Assembly (NCBI GenBank): GCA_039185235.1
Contig: JBCDAS010000086.1
Coordinates: 1 to 13,646, forward strand
Source: Thermohalobaculum sp039185235
Lineage (GTDB): Bacteria > Pseudomonadota > Alphaproteobacteria > Rhodobacterales > Rhodobacteraceae
Length of the DNA stretch: 13,646 nt
Reading direction: 5' to 3'
The position numbers and the translations under genes are program-made. The notes under the pieces were generated by a model that made no database searches, was not told the DNA's origin, and saw nothing but the letters and a program-made list of their open reading frames with translations. Positions 1-7,083 of the stretch are shown piece by piece (position 1 is the stretch's first letter; each line of letters starts with the position of its first letter).

Positions 1-257
1 AGAACGTTCTCGCGCGCTGAGAGATGCGGGATCAGGCGGCTATCCTGGAACGCAAAGCCAATCCGTTGGAACCGGTTCTCCAGATGACCGGAAATCCTGG
101 TGATCAGGCCCGCGACCACCATCAGCATGGTCGTCTTACCCGCCCCGCTGGGACCAATGAGATCGAGCGATTGCCCGGCCTCAAGCGAGAGATCCGGCAG
201 ATGGAGGGTAGATTGGTCGTCAAAGCGAACGCTGACATCTCGCAACGCCAAGCTCAT
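1..257 (-). CDS. ABC transporter ATP-binding protein, NitT/TauT type (partial, C-terminus beyond window)
   Basis: This is the energy-coupling ATPase of the import system encoded by the genes just upstream on the same strand; it would sit on the cytoplasmic face of the permease. Only the first 85 codons are present, starting at ATG 257. They show a Walker A motif (GPSGAGKT, residues 35-42, with Lys41 and Thr42) and a Q-loop (FAFQDSRLIPHLSARENV, about residues 68-85, Gln71). The signature motif, Walker B and H-loop lie outside the window. The start codon overlaps the permease stop as ATGA, so translation is probably coupled. The class assignment (SsuB/TauB/NrtD-like) follows from the partner permease and binding protein. 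Being an ABC ATPase is certain; the substrate is not known. Confidence 0.93.
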   Translation of the reverse strand, partial: MSLALRDVSVRFDDQSTLHLPDLSLEAGQSLDLIGPSGAGKTTMLMVVAGLITRISGHLENRFQRIGFAFQDSRLIPHLSARENV

Positions 258-1003
258 GACCGCCCGCCGCGCATTTGGCTGATCAACAGGCCCAAGCCGC
301 TCTCCAGCGCAATGACCAAGGCGATCACGAGTATGATCAGCGCGAAGACTTGGTCGGTTTGCAGATACTGCCGTGCGGTGCTGATCTGGTCACCAAGGCC
401 ACCTGTGCCCGCAAGGATCTCGGCCAGGATCGTGACCCGGATCCCGTTGGCCGCCCCGGTCCGCATCGCTGGGAGCAGCGCTATCGTGACCGCAGGCGCG
501 ATGATCGCTCGGATCCGCCGGGGCCAGGGGACGCGGTGGACCTGCGCCATCTCCATCAGACGCCGGTCAACGCCTTCGAGCCCATCGAGGGCTGCAATGT
601 AGAAAAGCGGTGCGAGCATCACAGACGCGGCGATCACCGTCGTGGCGGTCGTTGGCCCGGTCCAAATCAGAAGCAGCACGATCAGCACCGCCGCTGGCAT
701 GCTGGAGAGAACAAGGCGGATTGGAAACAGCATCGGTCTGAGGACCGGGGCAAGGCCCGCGAGAAGTCCCAACAGGGTGCCAGCGGTAAAGGCAATCAGA
801 ACACCAAGCAGAATTCTGCCGATACTCGTCAGAAGAGTGTCGAACAGGAACTCGGGATCGCCCAACAACTCGAAAAGTGCCGAGGCCGTGGCGGATGGCG
901 ATGGCAAGGTCACGGGATCGTACTGGGTTGCCAAATGGGACCAGAGGGCAATCAGACAGCCCGTGCTGAACCCGGCAAGTGCGATAGACCGCAGATTTGT
1001 CAT
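254..1003 (-). CDS. ABC transporter permease, NitT/TauT (SsuC/TauC-like) family
   Basis: This inner-membrane permease has 249 residues, the usual length for SsuC/TauC-type proteins. It has about six hydrophobic segments: near residues 4-22, 57-83, 90-113, 118-138, 165-180 and 218-241. A cytoplasmic EAA-type loop with the conserved glycine lies around 183-206 (GAANGIRVTILAEILAGTGG). The start was set at ATG 1003 because it gives an ATGA overlap with the stop of the binding-protein gene; an in-frame TTG at 1012 would add three residues and is less likely. The stop overlaps the ATPase start in the same way. In this family the permease works as a homodimer with a periplasmic binding protein and an ATPase. 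Known substrates in the family are sulfonates, nitrate, cyanate, pyrimidine precursors and others, so the cargo cannot be named here. Confidence 0.93.
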   Translation of the reverse strand: MTNLRSIALAGFSTGCLIALWSHLATQYDPVTLPSPSATASALFELLGDPEFLFDTLLTSIGRILLGVLIAFTAGTLLGLLAGLAPVLRPMLFPIRLVLSSMPAAVLIVLLLIWTGPTTATTVIAASVMLAPLFYIAALDGLEGVDRRLMEMAQVHRVPWPRRIRAIIAPAVTIALLPAMRTGAANGIRVTILAEILAGTGGLGDQISTARQYLQTDQVFALIILVIALVIALESGLGLLISQMRGGRS

Positions 1004-1902
1004 TCCTGGCAATCAAGTGCTGCCTGGAACGGTCCTGCAAGCGCGATTGGCGAAAGCGGGTCCAACTCGGCCAAGCTCGCCAGCAATGGGCCTTGTTGGC
1101 AAGGGCCATAATATCTCGGCCCGAGATCTTCGAAGGTCTGATCCAGCGGCAGATCGGCAAGCATCGGGAATGCGGATCTCAAGAGTCTGGACGCAGATTT
1201 TGGATCCGCGACCATCTTTAGATACGCCTTGGCAAGCGCCCCTTCGATCCTTTTTGCAAGAGCTTGGTCGAGGCGATAAGCTAGGTAGATCCCCGTCACA
1301 GGGCATCTCGGTCCACCTGTTACAGAGGCCCAAGCCGCGCAGATATCCTCCAGCGGGCGAAGGTCCTCGCCCCGCGACAGGGCCAAACCCGCGAGCGGCT
1401 CTGCAAGAAATGCGGCATCCAGATGCCCGGCAAGCATCAATTGCATCGCTTCAGCGGGCGTGGCTGTGTATCTGATCTCGCGGGCCAGATCGGGCCTGTC
1501 TTGCTGAAGCCTGCGCAGGATCAGATCAGGCAAACCGCCTCGAAAAGGCACTGCGATCTGTTCTGCGCCCGCACGCCCAATCAGTTGGAGGTTTCCTTCG
1601 ATGGCGCTGCTCGCCAAGAGCTGGGCTTTCAAGCCACGTATGCGCAGCAGGGGGAGCAAGGGGCTGGGGGCTGACGCGATCTGAACGCGGCCATTCAGCA
1701 ACAGCGCGTTCAACTGATCGGGTGTCCGCCAGGCACTGAACGAGAAACTAACCCCTTCGAGAGGTTGATCTTCAACCAGTGCGAGGAGCGCCGCTGAGTC
1801 CCATACCGGCAAACCGGACAGGACGATGGTCTGCTCGGCTCGAACGGGGACAACCGAGAAGATCGTCACCAATGCAAAGACGACCGCGCGGTACAGGCTC
1901 AT
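1000..1902 (-). CDS. ABC transporter periplasmic substrate-binding protein (SsuA/NMT1-like)
   Basis: This 300-residue exported protein starts at ATG 1902, which overlaps the methyltransferase stop as ATGA. An in-frame upstream start at 1971 would bury the signal peptide and lie inside the methyltransferase gene. Residues 1-22 form a signal peptide, with likely cleavage after VRA before EQTIVLSG. The rest resembles NitT/TauT-type binding proteins: an early beta-strand, a segment near residues 60-80 typical of the first lobe (LNALLLNGRVQIASAPSPLL), and a second-lobe stretch AMQLMLAGHLDAAFLAEPLAG that matches the family pattern of G-x-x-D-A-A-x-x-x-E-P. There are four cysteines in the C-terminal half. 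It should deliver cargo that has entered through the outer-membrane receptor to the permease. The family call is good; the ligand is unknown. Confidence 0.88.
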   Translation of the reverse strand: MSLYRAVVFALVTIFSVVPVRAEQTIVLSGLPVWDSAALLALVEDQPLEGVSFSFSAWRTPDQLNALLLNGRVQIASAPSPLLPLLRIRGLKAQLLASSAIEGNLQLIGRAGAEQIAVPFRGGLPDLILRRLQQDRPDLAREIRYTATPAEAMQLMLAGHLDAAFLAEPLAGLALSRGEDLRPLEDICAAWASVTGGPRCPVTGIYLAYRLDQALAKRIEGALAKAYLKMVADPKSASRLLRSAFPMLADLPLDQTFEDLGPRYYGPCQQGPLLASLAELDPLSPIALAGPFQAALDCQE

Positions 1903-2897
1903 GGTGCTCGGCCCACATCCAGGCGGTAGAGCCCGAACGGCGTATGGCGAAGCTCTGACGAAATCCGGCAAAGCCCCGCGCTTTGCATCGCCGACGCCAC
2001 TTCACCATTGGAAAATGACACATCTCGCCCGGTCAGAGCGGGCATCAATCGGCCCACGACATGCTCAGATGGGGCGGTACGCGCCGTATTCAGATCCTCG
2101 TGAAAGCTCACAAGAACGCCCTCCGGCGATAAGCGCGCGGCGAGATCGCGCAGAAGCTGCGCGAGACCGGTGTTGTGAAAGTAGAGCGACATGGATGCCC
2201 AGATCACATCGAATGGCCCCTCGGGAATGGATGCAGGATCAGTGTAGTCGCCAGGTGCCAATGTCAGTGCCGCAGCGCTGGTCTCAAACTGCCGGATTGA
2301 GGGGGGCAGGTCAAACACCACCACCTCGACCTCCGGCTTCGCACGGCAGATCTCCTCCGCCAATACGGTCGAGCCGGCGCCCAGATCCAGGATCAGACGC
2401 GCCCGGGGCCACTCGGGCAGGCCGGTGAGACAGGGGAGCATGTGATCGGCGGCAATGGCGCGGTGGAAGGCATGCAGGGACGCCCGCGCGCGGTCCCAGT
2501 GATCGGGGCCGAACGGCTCCTCTTCTACGTCATAGGACCGTTCGAGAACCTGATCGAACGCCTCAAGCGCGTGATGGCGTATCTCAGCCAAGGACGCGAA
2601 TGTCGCTGCCAAACAGCGGTCTCCTGCCCGGCAGAGATAGGGCGCAACCTCCGATGCCAGATGAAAACGGCCATTGGCCTCACGCAGCAAACCCAAAGCC
2701 GCCAAGGCCCTGAGCGCAAGAGCGGCTTTGGATCGATCAAGCCCTGCTTCCTGGGCCAGCTCTTGCGCCGAACTGCCGCCCCAGCAGGCGTCGAAAACGC
2801 CCCGCCGGAACGCCCAATCCACCAATTGAAAGCGGATCGGTCCTTCGATGATGTCAAATAGCGTGCTGACCGGGTGCGGTTCCGGATGGCTTACCAT
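1899..2897 (-). CDS. SAM-dependent O-methyltransferase-like protein (acetylserotonin/hydroxyneurosporene O-methyltransferase type)
   Basis: This 332-residue cytoplasmic enzyme has the two-part layout of the Methyltransf_2 group. An N-terminal winged-helix dimerisation domain spans about residues 12-90 (AQELAQEAGLDRSKAALALR, then a RFHLASEVAPYL stretch). The Rossmann methyltransferase domain spans about 130-330. SAM-binding motif I is LDLGAGST (170-177), followed by the acidic-end strand VVVFDLP (192-198) and GDYTD (216-220). Position 231-243 reads VIWASMSLYFHNT, where many relatives have a catalytic His in an H-x-W context; here His241 is the candidate. The gene overlaps the receptor gene by 7 bases and the binding-protein gene by 4, so it is a core member of the uptake operon. 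No biosynthetic partners are visible, so the natural acceptor may be the imported compound. Acceptor identity is not deducible. Confidence 0.85.
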   Translation of the reverse strand: MVSHPEPHPVSTLFDIIEGPIRFQLVDWAFRRGVFDACWGGSSAQELAQEAGLDRSKAALALRALAALGLLREANGRFHLASEVAPYLCRAGDRCLAATFASLAEIRHHALEAFDQVLERSYDVEEEPFGPDHWDRARASLHAFHRAIAADHMLPCLTGLPEWPRARLILDLGAGSTVLAEEICRAKPEVEVVVFDLPPSIRQFETSAAALTLAPGDYTDPASIPEGPFDVIWASMSLYFHNTGLAQLLRDLAARLSPEGVLVSFHEDLNTARTAPSEHVVGRLMPALTGRDVSFSNGEVASAMQSAGLCRISSELRHTPFGLYRLDVGRAP

Positions 2898-4945
2898 GTG
2901 ATGTCCAGCTGAGCTCCTACTTGGCGGCCCGGTCCATCTTCGACCAATGTGCCGCGTGGCGTGTTCAAGGCGGTGGTGAAGAAATCGGTATCGAAAACGT
3001 TATTCGCCCAGATCGAGAAGGCGAAGTTCTCGAACGCGTATCCGGCCCTCAGATCAACCGTCGCGAAACCGGATTGGCGCAAGGAATTGGCGGCATCGAA
3101 GAAATACTCGGTGCTGCCATTGACCCGCGCGCTACCGAACAAGCCCTGCTTGCCCTGATAGCTAACCCCGGCCGAGTAAGTCACGCTGGGCGAGAAGGTT
3201 AGATCATTGCCCGAGAAATCCGCAGGCACGAGCCCACCGGGGCCGAAAACGGTTGTCTGAAAGTCCTTCGCACTTGCCTCGAGAAAACCAACCGAGCCAT
3301 CGATCGTGAACTCCTCCGAAACTGCGGCCTCAAGCGATGCCTCCGCCCCATAGGTCTCGACTTTCGAAGCGTTTGAGATGTTCTGCGCCCCGCCCGGCAC
3401 GACCTCGACGATCTGTTTTTCCCGCACGTCCGTGTAGAACCCGGCCAGATCCAGCGTAATCCCTTGATAGTCGATCCGGACGCCAGCCTCGACCGTGGTG
3501 CTGAATTCAGGGTCAAAGGTGAAGTTCGAGGGGCTGTTGGCGAAGTTGTAGTTGAACCCGCCCGCAAGATAACCACGGCTCGCATTGGCATAGAGCAAGA
3601 CGTCATCGGTCAGATCATAGGCCGCTGTTACCTTGGGCAAAAAGGTCAGCGTATCTTCGGATGCACTGTAAGAGAGGGTTACGAAGGGCGATGAGAAGTC
3701 CTGGCTTCCATCTTGCTGCAGATAGTCGAGGCGCCCCCCTGCCCCGAGGCGGAGCTTCTCCAGCACCCGATACTCGGCGAACCCGAAGAGGGCAAAGCCG
3801 GTCTGGTCAATCTCGGTCGCTCGATTGGTCGAGAACGCCCCGAGATTGAAATCGACATCGGTGACTTGATGATACGCGGCCGCGCCGACCGACCAAGTCA
3901 ATGGGCCGGATGCATCGGGGGATGAGGACAAGCGAACCTCCTGCGAGATCATCCAGTCATCCAGGTCCTGGACCGTCACGCCCAAAGGCAGCGGGCTGGT
4001 GTCGAAATCCAATGTGAAATCGCGGCTGAAGGTCGTGAAACCCGTGGTCGCGCGCAGCTCAAAGCCATCGAAGCTGTGATCGGCGCGGAACGAGGTCACA
4101 GTGCTGCTGCGGCTTTCGGTCGAGCGGTCGTTGTAGTTGCTGACAAATCGTGAGGTGGCAAACGGGCCATCGGAATAACGAAACTGCTCTTTGCCCGCCT
4201 CTTCCACCTCGGCCACGGTGACAAGTTCGAACCGCGTTCCCTGTCCTGTCTCATAGGAGAGACCGACAAGCCCGGTCAGCCGCTCGGACTCGCCGCCATC
4301 GCTATCGCCTGTGACAAGGTTGCGGACATCGCCATCGCTGCGGTCCGCATCCACGCCTAAGATGAAGCCAAACCCCTCGGCTTCGGTCCCAAGCACCAGA
4401 GTGCCAAAGGGCGTGCGATTTTCGGCAAATCCAAGGGAAAACTCCCCGCCATCGATATCTCCTGGCCCCAGGAATTCCAGGTCGATCAGCCCAGCCTCGG
4501 AATTACGTCCGTAATGCGCTCCTTGCGGGCCCACCAAAACAGCCGCCCGGTCGAGCGCAAAGATGTTCGGCGCCTGGATTGTACCAAGCGGCAGCGCGAC
4601 GCCATTCACGATCACCGCAGTCGGATCCGCGAGAGCGTTCGGATAAGAGGTGATCCCCCGAATAACCAAACGCTCATCGGCATTGGTCTTTTGGAAGGTC
4701 ACGTTGGGCGTCTTCTCGGTGACGTCACCCAGATCGGTCCTCGGGCTTGGCCGCAGATCTTCCGGCAGAACAAGATCGATGCGACCGGGAACCGAGCCGA
4801 CCGGCTCGGCAAAGAGCCGCGCCTCAACCAGTATCTCGTCGATCGTCTCGACCACTTCATCGGACTGCGCCAAGCCAGTGGTCGGCAAAGCCGTTGCGGC
4901 CGCGCTGAGCAACACATTTCGAACTCGGGACATCATCACCCCCAT
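2891..4945 (-). CDS. TonB-dependent outer-membrane receptor
   Basis: This is a 684-residue gated outer-membrane barrel driven by TonB-ExbBD. The signal peptide ends near residue 26 (TTGLA before QSDE), and a TonB box follows (DEILVEA, 36-42). The plug domain spans about residues 48-165, with the characteristic RGI strand (LVIRGITSYP) and the VLVGPQGAHYGRNSEAG segment. The barrel fills the rest, with alternating aromatic strands, and ends in Trp684 as outer-membrane barrels do. ATG 4945 lacks a clear ribosome site. ATG 4936 or 4933 may be used instead, because GGGGGTGA lies just ahead of 4933. The AraC-type regulator upstream and the ABC importer downstream point to uptake of a chelated metal or another scarce organic compound. 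Specificity cannot be read. Similarity of style is to the CirA/Fiu-type receptors common in marine bacteria. Confidence 0.95.
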   Translation of the reverse strand: MGVMMSRVRNVLLSAAATALPTTGLAQSDEVVETIDEILVEARLFAEPVGSVPGRIDLVLPEDLRPSPRTDLGDVTEKTPNVTFQKTNADERLVIRGITSYPNALADPTAVIVNGVALPLGTIQAPNIFALDRAAVLVGPQGAHYGRNSEAGLIDLEFLGPGDIDGGEFSLGFAENRTPFGTLVLGTEAEGFGFILGVDADRSDGDVRNLVTGDSDGGESERLTGLVGLSYETGQGTRFELVTVAEVEEAGKEQFRYSDGPFATSRFVSNYNDRSTESRSSTVTSFRADHSFDGFELRATTGFTTFSRDFTLDFDTSPLPLGVTVQDLDDWMISQEVRLSSSPDASGPLTWSVGAAAYHQVTDVDFNLGAFSTNRATEIDQTGFALFGFAEYRVLEKLRLGAGGRLDYLQQDGSQDFSSPFVTLSYSASEDTLTFLPKVTAAYDLTDDVLLYANASRGYLAGGFNYNFANSPSNFTFDPEFSTTVEAGVRIDYQGITLDLAGFYTDVREKQIVEVVPGGAQNISNASKVETYGAEASLEAAVSEEFTIDGSVGFLEASAKDFQTTVFGPGGLVPADFSGNDLTFSPSVTYSAGVSYQGKQGLFGSARVNGSTEYFFDAANSLRQSGFATVDLRAGYAFENFAFSIWANNVFDTDFFTTALNTPRGTLVEDGPGRQVGAQLDITW

Positions 4946-4982
4946 GATTGCGACGGTGAAAGGCTAGACCCCAGGCCGATAT

Positions 4983-5014
4983 GGTTCATTCATACGGCGA
5001 AAAGTTTCATTCAT
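4983..5014 (-). promoter_or_regulatory. Tandem direct repeats, likely AraC-type operator for the receptor operon
   Basis: The 78-base gap between the regulator and the receptor gene holds two nearly identical 11-mers: ggttcattcat at 4983-4993 and gtttcattcat at 5004-5014 (10 of 11 identical). They start 21 bases apart, two turns of the helix. On the transcribed strand they read ATGAATGAACC and ATGAATGAAAC, and lie 38-69 bases before the receptor ATG. AraC-family proteins typically bind such same-face direct repeats next to the -35 region. The outer copy also forms an inverted pair (GTTTC 5004-5008, GAAAC 5020-5024). That the neighbouring regulator binds here is inference. Confidence 0.55.
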
Positions 5015-5023
5015 CACACGAAA

Positions 5024-5899
5024 CTAAAGGCGGCAGGCCTTTGCCGTCTTGCCGAGCGATCTTCGGATGGTGCTGCTCAGATGGCTGGCGCTCGCGAAAC
5101 CGCATTCATGCGCCACTTCGGCGATCGACAATTCGCTGTCCTTCAACAATGCCTCGGCCCTGACCACCCGCAGCTCTCGCAGATACTCGAAAGCGGTCTT
5201 CCCACAGGCTTGCTTCAGGCGTTTGTTGAGGCTGGTATGGCTCATCGCGAAACGCTCGGCAAGCTGAGCTAAGGTGATCTGCTCAGCCAAATGTTCGCTG
5301 AGATAGGCACGCACGCGCTCTTCGAATGAGCCCGGATCTTGATGCAGAACTTCAAGGACATTTCCGATGACTTGCAGGCATTTCGCCTGGGTTCTCAGAA
5401 CCTGGCTCTGCTTTGGTGCGGGATCGAACAGATCTTCGATAAAGGTCAGATCTTCATGCAACCCAGGGATTTCGGCGGCCACCACGTCTGCGCGGATATT
5501 GCGCCGGACGATTTGATCGAGCGGAGGCGTCAACTCGGCCAAGGTCAAGGTCACGACAAAAAACGAGGCATCGCATCCGCCGAAGAGATGGCGGCGAATG
5601 ACCGAGCGGCCGGGATTTATCAGCCAGCATTTGCCTCGCGCGAGCGTCAGCCATGATCCCCTCTCAACCTCGAACGCGGCCTTGCCTTCCAAGCCAAAGA
5701 CCAGGAGCACGGTTTCTTTTCGCCGCTCCAGAACGCTGACCCGGTCCAAAGGCTCCTTAAATCGGCTCAGTGTGATGCTGAGCCCAGGCGCGACACGGGC
5801 AATTCGAAGATCAGTCTCGGGTGAATAGCCAGGGATCGTGAACCTGGTAATCTGACCAGGCTCCGCCGGGTGATGACGCTCTGGCTCGATTTTATCCAT
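5024..5899 (-). CDS. AraC-family transcriptional regulator
   Basis: This 291-residue regulator starts at ATG 5899; a TTG at 5935 would add 12 residues, and neither has a good ribosome site. The N-terminal half (about 1-190) is a ligand-sensing region with no recognised domain name, in the length range of PchR-like siderophore regulators. The C-terminal half carries the AraC/XylS DNA-binding domain with two helix-turn-helix units: about 208-229 (LAQLAERFAMSHTSLNKRLKQ) and 257-279 (LSIAEVAHECGFASASHLSST). The usual final F-R-R-x-F-G segment is altered to IRRSLGKT, with a short tail. It lies 78 bases ahead of the receptor gene on the same strand. By analogy with PchR-type regulators it probably activates the uptake operon when the cargo is present. 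Family call is firm; effector and target are inferred. Confidence 0.93.
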   Translation of the reverse strand: MDKIEPERHHPAEPGQITRFTIPGYSPETDLRIARVAPGLSITLSRFKEPLDRVSVLERRKETVLLVFGLEGKAAFEVERGSWLTLARGKCWLINPGRSVIRRHLFGGCDASFFVVTLTLAELTPPLDQIVRRNIRADVVAAEIPGLHEDLTFIEDLFDPAPKQSQVLRTQAKCLQVIGNVLEVLHQDPGSFEERVRAYLSEHLAEQITLAQLAERFAMSHTSLNKRLKQACGKTAFEYLRELRVVRAEALLKDSELSIAEVAHECGFASASHLSSTIRRSLGKTAKACRL

Positions 5900-6394
5900 G
5901 ACGAAATTTATCCGACCATTTTCATCGGAGATCAATGCTTATCGGTCAAAGACTGGATTCGGCGATCGGCTTCGCCGGTTTTGTAACGCTCTTGGGCGAA
6001 TTGGGGCCGCAGCTTCGCATTGGTGCTGGAAGCTCACTGCCACCTCGCGACATGGCGCGACGGGCTCAGGCCCGAGATTGGAGCCGCCTCGGCTTGCCGC
6101 ATCCTGCTGTGCAGCACAAAATAGGCGGAAGGCCAGTTTTGAAGCCGTTTAAAACGCTCTTGCGGGTCAGGTGGTTGACTGGTTCTGCGGAATTTCAGAC
6201 GGCAATGTTGAATGCCGAGATAAAGATCGCTTCACGCTGGATCAGGTTGAAGAAGAACTCTATCTGATTTTGCAGGCGCGTCTTCTGGTGTCTTGTCGTC
6301 TCCAAACGTCCGTAAGTCATCCGAGCTCGCGATGTCTGAGGACTGTCGCGAGCTCGTTTTGTGCTTTCGGAAGATCTTCGAAGTCACATCGCCA
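5900..6394. other. Gene-poor stretch with possible + strand coding remnant
   Basis: No complete gene is supported in these 495 bases. On the + strand, about 6153-6290 reads in one frame as a protein-like stretch (ALAGQVVDWFCGISDG, then FTLDQVEEELYLILQARL), with an in-frame stop just upstream at 6150-6152 and no good start or ribosome site. The codon choice looks more coding-like than the surrounding bases, so it may be the tail of a decayed gene. No family was recognised. A short hairpin with a CGGCGA stem (5960-5965 with 5972-5977) followed by gttttg lies near the left edge, in the region that should also hold the promoter of the AraC-type gene; no clear promoter was seen. Confidence 0.35.
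6322..6360 (+). terminator. Strong hairpin with short T-run, possible intrinsic terminator
   Basis: CGAGCTCGCGA (6322-6332) pairs perfectly with TCGCGAGCTCG (6346-6356) across a 13-base loop, and gTTTT follows on the + strand. The T-run implies termination of a + strand transcript, yet no intact + strand gene precedes it. It also lies 38 bases past the stop of the minus-strand YHS gene, where it could serve as that gene's 3' end without a U-tract. Confidence 0.55.
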
Positions 6395-6838
6395 TCAGTA
6401 AGGCGCGATCCGCGTCCAGTTGTCGTCAGCTTGTGAGATATAGGTCGGGATATCGGCCCGCCATTTCTCGCGAGCACCTTCATGCACAAACAGATAGAGG
6501 CGATCATCGACGATCTGCCAGACATTGGGATCACCTGGACGCTTGTAATTCTGAGACGCAGCCCACGCACAATATCCATCATACTTGGGTGCGTTTGCCG
6601 GCGCAAAGTTAACTGGGTCGGCGGCGAAGGCGTCTCGGTTCGCTTCGGTCTCGAAGAACCAAACCGCACCGTTCCAGAAGTGGTGGAACTTTGCTTTGCC
6701 CATACGTGCTTCGCCATCCTTGAAGTAGGCAACCGTGTCGTAACCACCAATTGCCGTCGCAAGCTGATTGGTGGCATTCGCAGCACTGGCGGTGAGCCCG
6801 GCAACTGCAATCGCCGCAGCCATTGCCAAGTTCTTCAT
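6395..6838 (-). CDS. Exported YHS-domain protein
   Basis: This 147-residue protein has a signal peptide (residues 1-22, cleavage likely after ANA) and a YHS domain. The domain begins with GGYDTVAYFKDGEARMG (31-47) and continues through the FFETEANRDAF helix to YDGYCAWAASQ (87-96), where the conserved Tyr and Cys90 lie. The C-terminal part (WQIVDDRLYLFVHEGAREKW, then I-S-x-A-D-x-N-W) matches the layout of the stand-alone periplasmic YHS proteins common in Rhodobacterales. YHS domains are often found with metal-handling proteins, but the function of these small exported forms is not established. The start is well supported: GAAGGAGA lies about 5 bases before ATG 6838. It stands alone on this strand and is divergent from the DUF6502-like gene. 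Confidence 0.9.
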   Translation of the reverse strand: MKNLAMAAAIAVAGLTASAANATNQLATAIGGYDTVAYFKDGEARMGKAKFHHFWNGAVWFFETEANRDAFAADPVNFAPANAPKYDGYCAWAASQNYKRPGDPNVWQIVDDRLYLFVHEGAREKWRADIPTYISQADDNWTRIAPY

Positions 6839-6943
6839 GATTTTCTCCTTCGTTGGGTATCAGGCGTCCTCAGCAAAAGTCTCGGAAGCAGAGGTTGGCC
6901 ACTGATCAGGTTTCAGGCTGTCTGAGTTGACACATGCAGATTG

Positions 6944-6960
6944 ATGGGAAAATTTCCCAT
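6944..6960. promoter_or_regulatory. Perfect palindrome in divergent promoter region, candidate operator
   Basis: ATGGGAAAATTTCCCAT has two perfect 8-base arms around one central base. It lies between the divergent YHS and DUF6502-like genes, 106 bases from the YHS start and 124 from the other. A TTGACA element (6927-6932) sits just upstream on the + strand. The size and symmetry suit a dimeric repressor or activator; I do not recognise the motif as that of a known regulator. Confidence 0.5.
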
Positions 6961-6974
6961 TACAAATTGACCCG

Positions 6975-6996
6975 TTTTCACAAATAGTTGTGGAAA
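6975..6996. promoter_or_regulatory. Imperfect palindrome, second candidate operator
   Basis: The arms TTTTCACAA (6975-6983) and TTGTGGAAA (6988-6996) pair at 8 of 9 positions across a 4-base spacer. It lies about 33 bases, centre to centre, from the perfect palindrome in the same divergent region. The core CACAA-N4-TTGTG does not match the CRP or FNR consensus. A regulatory role is inferred from symmetry and position only. Confidence 0.35.
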
Positions 6997-7083
6997 GTTC
7001 AGCATGGCCTTTTGGCAGGCTGCTATTCTACGGTTGGAGACAGTGTTGGCTCGGTGTCTATCGAAGCAGTGTGAAGACTGAAG

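Noticed and set aside
275..1475. Long + strand open frames across the ABC permease and binding-protein genes
   Set aside because: They lie opposite genes with clear membrane segments, a signal peptide and overlapping junctions. Their translations are rich in Arg/Gln with no domain pattern, as expected for antisense frames in GC-rich DNA.
5004..5024. GTTTC/GAAAC inverted pair after the AraC-type gene as an intrinsic terminator
   Set aside because: The stem is five AT-rich base pairs with an 11-base loop, too weak for a terminator; the direct-repeat operator reading explains it better.
5960..5983. Small CGGCGA/TCGCCG hairpin followed by gttttg, terminator-like on the + strand
   Set aside because: The stem is only 6 bp, and there is no + strand gene ahead of it; it is mentioned in the gap entry but not called as a terminator.
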